Assembly: GCA_964612675.1 (NCBI GenBank)
Contig: CAZTDD010000048.1
Location: forward strand, 1-43,811
Origin: CAZTDD01 sp964612675
GTDB lineage: Bacteria; Hinthialibacterota; Hinthialibacteria; Hinthialibacterales; JAKPRU01
Length of the DNA: 43,811 bases
Reading direction: 5' to 3'
The position numbers were made by a program, and so were the translations under genes. The notes below the pieces were generated by a model. That model was given only the letters and a program-made list of their open reading frames with translations, was not told the DNA's origin and ran no database searches. Shown piece after piece: positions 41,119 through 43,811 of the stretch. Position 1 is the stretch's first letter. Each line of letters starts with the position of its first letter.

Positions 41119-43146
41119 GTGAGTGAAGAAATTGTCTCGTTGGACGATTCTACGCGTACTGTCAAGACGAAAAGGCGGAACGGCTCTTTCCGTGGTCTTC
41201 TTCGAATCGTACAGTTCGCCGCTCTCATTGTAGCGATACTTCCCCTGGCGCGATGGACACGAGACTACCTTACTGCAGCCGAGGTTTTGTTTTCTTCGGA
41301 TGATGCGACCGCTGTTAAGTCGCTTCCTGATGGTCTTTCATATTCAATTCAGACTATAGACGAGCAGGCGCGCGCGGCGATCTTTGCACATGCCCCGTCA
41401 CGAATCGAGTGGGCTCTTCATCTTCGACCGGGAGTTCATCGATTCGAAGTCGATCTCGCCGTGTCGCCGGCTGCCTGGAAGAAAGAAAAGTTCGACGGTG
41501 TGACATTCCGTGGGTTTATTGTCCGGGGAAAGGGCGAGCGAAAACTCTTTTCGATTCGTCTGAATCCTCGAGAAAACGAAGAGCAAAGAACGTGGCTTCC
41601 CGTTGAGGCGTTCGTGGAATCCGATGGGGATCCCGTCATTTTCGCTTTGGAGACTTTGTCGGGTGGGAATCCCTATCATGATTGGGCCTATTGGGGTGAA
41701 CCACGTATCCAGGAGAGTACCAAGCCTCTCGCACTGTTCTGGGTCATTCTCGGAGGCGTGGTTTACTTTATTTGTGCGTGGCTTCGATGGAGGGGAAGAG
41801 AAGGGACTTCATCTGAGAAAACGACGGTCGTTCAAGGGGTTTCGCTTGTCTTACTTGGTCTTCTCATTTCTGCAGCCCTTGTGGAGGGAGTTTTCCAGTT
41901 ATTTCCGAATCTCTTTCCGTACTCGGCATATCGTTTCTTGCCAAATAATGGACTCCGATATTTTCGTGAATCCAATCAACGCGACATATATGAAAGCGAG
42001 ATCGGTTATCTACGGCGGTCCTATGTACATTGGACCTGGCGCCGGAAGAACGACCTGGTCACATTGAACCGGATTTCTCCGATCTATGTCACGTCCGATC
42101 CTCCTCTGATTCACTTCAAGACGGATGGCGACGGTTTTCGCAACGCAAAAGACCTCGAAAGCGCGGATGTTATCGCTCTCGGGGACTCGTTTACGGAAGC
42201 CCCTCAGGTTCAGATGGAAGAAGCCTGGCCTTCGGTCTTGGGGGCGACGACCGAATTGAGAGTGCGGAACCTTGGAATGAGCGGTTACGCCCCTCAGCAG
42301 GCTTTAGTCGCACTTGAACGGTTCGGATTGCCTTTGTCTCCAAAGGTTGTTCTTTTCCCGATTTTCGAAGGCAATGACCTGATCGACGCCGAGCAGCATG
42401 AGGTTTATCGACAGAGCAACATTCCATGGCCTGCGTTCTGGGCGAAATGTAATGCCGTTGCGGCGGGACGAACCTCTATTTGGCTCCGGATACACCATTC
42501 CTTTTTGAGGGCGACTTTTCTCTATGTCAATAACCTGATTGGATCCGAGCTCTGGGGACGTCGCCCGTGGGTTGGTCCGGCACGCTACACTCTTTTCAAC
42601 CCGGTCCAGGGAGAGATCGCCGGCGCGCCCCTGCGATTGGCATTTTACGATCGCTATCTGCATACCTGTAGTCGGCCGCGGGAGTATTGGACGCAGCGTG
42701 GAGGGTGGGGCTTTACATGCGACACCCTTCTCGAAGCGAAAAAATTGTGTGAAGAAGCCGACGCCCGTTTGATTGTCGTTCTGTTCCCCACAAAAGGCAG
42801 CGTATATCTACCGTTTATGCAGGGCGACTACGATCCAGAAGACTTCGATAATTTCATTATTGACCTGATGGGAGAGACCCCGCCGGAGGGACATACCTGG
42901 CATGGCGATTTTCTGCGGAACTATCGGGTTTTGAGCACGATTATTCAGGAATTCTGTACCGCCTATGAAATTGACCACATCGATTTGTGGCCTGCATTCC
43001 ATCAAGCCGCCTCGCGCGGGGAATTGATATACTTCCCTTTCGACACTCATTGGAACGCGAAAGGGCACCGGCTTGCTGCGGAAACGATCGCCGAAAATCT
43101 TGAGGAACGCGACTTGTTTGAGGTCCGAGCAGACGATTCAAAATGA
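41119..43146 (+). CDS. Membrane SGNH hydrolase/acyltransferase-like protein with shared beta-sandwich
   Basis: A 675-residue protein starting with GTG, with AGGGGTAGG just upstream. One membrane helix at about residues 28-46 is followed by an outside beta domain (85-198) with FAHAPSRIEWALHL, SPAAW, GVTFRGF, LNPRENEEQRTW and DWAYWGEPRI, clearly related to that of the next gene. Two more helices lie at about 203-222 and 240-258. The SGNH domain follows: block I VIALGDSFTEA with Ser357, a later FEGNDLID block, and D-x-H at 642-644 (FDTHWNAKGH). The family includes O-acetyl esterases and transferases such as AlgX/DltD types. It probably adds or removes an acyl group on an exported glycan. Its stop overlaps the next start (ATGA). 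Confidence 0.87.
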   Translation: MSEEIVSLDDSTRTVKTKRRNGSFRGLLRIVQFAALIVAILPLARWTRDYLTAAEVLFSSDDATAVKSLPDGLSYSIQTIDEQARAAIFAHAPSRIEWALHLRPGVHRFEVDLAVSPAAWKKEKFDGVTFRGFIVRGKGERKLFSIRLNPRENEEQRTWLPVEAFVESDGDPVIFALETLSGGNPYHDWAYWGEPRIQESTKPLALFWVILGGVVYFICAWLRWRGREGTSSEKTTVVQGVSLVLLGLLISAALVEGVFQLFPNLFPYSAYRFLPNNGLRYFRESNQRDIYESEIGYLRRSYVHWTWRRKNDLVTLNRISPIYVTSDPPLIHFKTDGDGFRNAKDLESADVIALGDSFTEAPQVQMEEAWPSVLGATTELRVRNLGMSGYAPQQALVALERFGLPLSPKVVLFPIFEGNDLIDAEQHEVYRQSNIPWPAFWAKCNAVAAGRTSIWLRIHHSFLRATFLYVNNLIGSELWGRRPWVGPARYTLFNPVQGEIAGAPLRLAFYDRYLHTCSRPREYWTQRGGWGFTCDTLLEAKKLCEEADARLIVVLFPTKGSVYLPFMQGDYDPEDFDNFIIDLMGETPPEGHTWHGDFLRNYRVLSTIIQEFCTAYEIDHIDLWPAFHQAASRGELIYFPFDTHWNAKGHRLAAETIAENLEERDLFEVRADDSK

Positions 43147-43811
43147 GCAAAGATCAACGGGCTGTCCTCGATAAAGTCTTTCATGACCACCTCTACGCGG
43201 CTCATCAGGGAGACTTTCTCACATTTCGCTTCACGAATTTTGTCTCGATCATGCGTAATTACGAGGACATGCAGGAGTATCTGTTACCCTGTAAGCGGAT
43301 CTTGGACCTGGGGTGTGGCGGAGGTTACGACCTTCTTCATATGGCCCAAAAACACCCCGATAAAGAGTTTTGGGGGTTTGACCATTCGGAAAACGGAATC
43401 GAACGGGCAAGAAGACAGGCCGAGAGTCTGGGACTTAGCAACGTTCGTTTCTCTGTATCCAGCATTCTCGATTTACCCCCGAATATTACCGGCGATCTCG
43501 TACTCCTGAAGGATGCCTTTCATCACGTGGTCGATCCTGCCGCATTGGTCGCGGATTTGAGACGGCGAACGAAGCGAGTTCTTCTCATCGAACCATCCGG
43601 TCTTCCCTATCCGATGGACTATGACGAGCTTCTATATCCTCTGAAAGAGTGCAGCAATTCTGTCGATGTGTGGCTGCCAGGTTTGCTTGATCCGGGCGGG
43701 GAAGAGAAGGGCAGAGAGGACAACAGTTCTCGTGACGATTCTCCGGACTCAACCTCTAGCCAATCAGAGGGCGAAGCAATCGAAAATCGCTACCGCCCTG
43801 AGGAGATCGAG
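43143..43811 (+). CDS. 5' part of a methyltransferase with C-terminal beta-sandwich domain (continues at 1-832)
   Basis: The ATG at 43143 overlaps the stop of the SGNH gene. The first 200 residues are a class I methyltransferase with motif I ILDLGCGGG at residues 53-61, FWGFDHSENGIERAR for the second strand and LVLLKDAFHHVVDP as motif IV. An acidic, Ser-rich linker (about 185-215, GGEEKGREDNSSRDDSPD and on) runs into the circular join, and the frame continues at base 2. The total is 481 residues, with a C-terminal beta domain like that of the two preceding proteins. Bases 43757-43811 duplicate 1-55 and must not be counted twice. It likely methylates a sugar, and the beta domain may bind the glycan (inference). 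Confidence 0.88.
   Translation, partial: MSKDQRAVLDKVFHDHLYAAHQGDFLTFRFTNFVSIMRNYEDMQEYLLPCKRILDLGCGGGYDLLHMAQKHPDKEFWGFDHSENGIERARRQAESLGLSNVRFSVSSILDLPPNITGDLVLLKDAFHHVVDPAALVADLRRRTKRVLLIEPSGLPYPMDYDELLYPLKECSNSVDVWLPGLLDPGGEEKGREDNSSRDDSPDSTSSQSEGEAIENRYRPEEIE
43757..43811. repeat. Right copy of 55-bp terminal direct repeat (circularisation overlap)
   Basis: Identical to bases 1-55. It lies in the linker of the methyltransferase gene. Joining 43756 to base 1 keeps that gene in frame, which supports a circular molecule of about 43,756 bp. Confidence 0.93.

Overview
The window looks like one complete circular replicon. Bases 1-55 are repeated exactly at 43757-43811, and an open reading frame runs without interruption through that join (43143 to the end, then on to 832). 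Removing the duplicated 55 bases gives a circle of about 43,756 bp. It carries its own replication and partition module, so I read it as a plasmid. No rRNA, tRNA, CRISPR, phage structural, transposase or conjugation genes were recognised.

Host: signal peptides, lipoboxes, a flagellin, an NtrB/NtrC-type sigma54 pair, many GT-C membrane glycosyltransferases, an alkaline-phosphatase/sulfatase-fold lipoprotein, and a secreted protein of about 3,740 residues with FG-GAP/VCBS-like repeats fit a diderm environmental bacterium. The mix reminds me of poorly cultured PVC/FCB-type or candidate phyla, but the sequence does not fix the phylum.

Layout. (1) 38146 through the join to 1710, plus strand: an operon-like run of methyltransferase, alkaline-phosphatase-superfamily lipoprotein, membrane SGNH protein, methyltransferase with a C-terminal beta domain, and GT2 glycosyltransferase. 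Three consecutive products share one beta-sandwich-like domain. (2) 2328-8721, minus strand: small membrane protein, GT4 glycosyltransferase, an 847-residue flagellin with terminator and hairpin-rich leader, then a Gfo/Idh-type protein after a 1.2-kb spacer holding a duplicated 51-bp element. (3) 8909-19840: three PMT/ArnT-like membrane proteins, a second GT4, a secreted beta-propeller protein, a lipoprotein with two CcmI-C-like domains, a small Cys-rich protein, a membrane protein and a receiver-like protein. (4) 20238-26210: the replicon core, made of phased GTAAAC repeats, HTH protein, ParA, a ribbon-helix-helix ParB-like protein with repeats inside its gene, a histidine kinase, a Rep protein translationally coupled to the kinase, a tandem iteron array with an AT-rich block, and an NtrC-type regulator. 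(5) 26326-38056: promoter-like sequence, perfect palindrome, long structured leader, giant secreted protein and terminator.

How it may work together (inference): the GT2 enzyme could charge a polyprenyl-phosphate sugar that the GT-C enzymes transfer to exported acceptors, with GT4, methyltransferase, SGNH and phosphatase-fold proteins elaborating the glycan. The flagellin and the giant protein are the obvious acceptors. The plasmid would then be a mobile cell-surface and flagellar coat module. A kinase and regulator built into its replication operon may link a host signal to copy number or to cargo expression.
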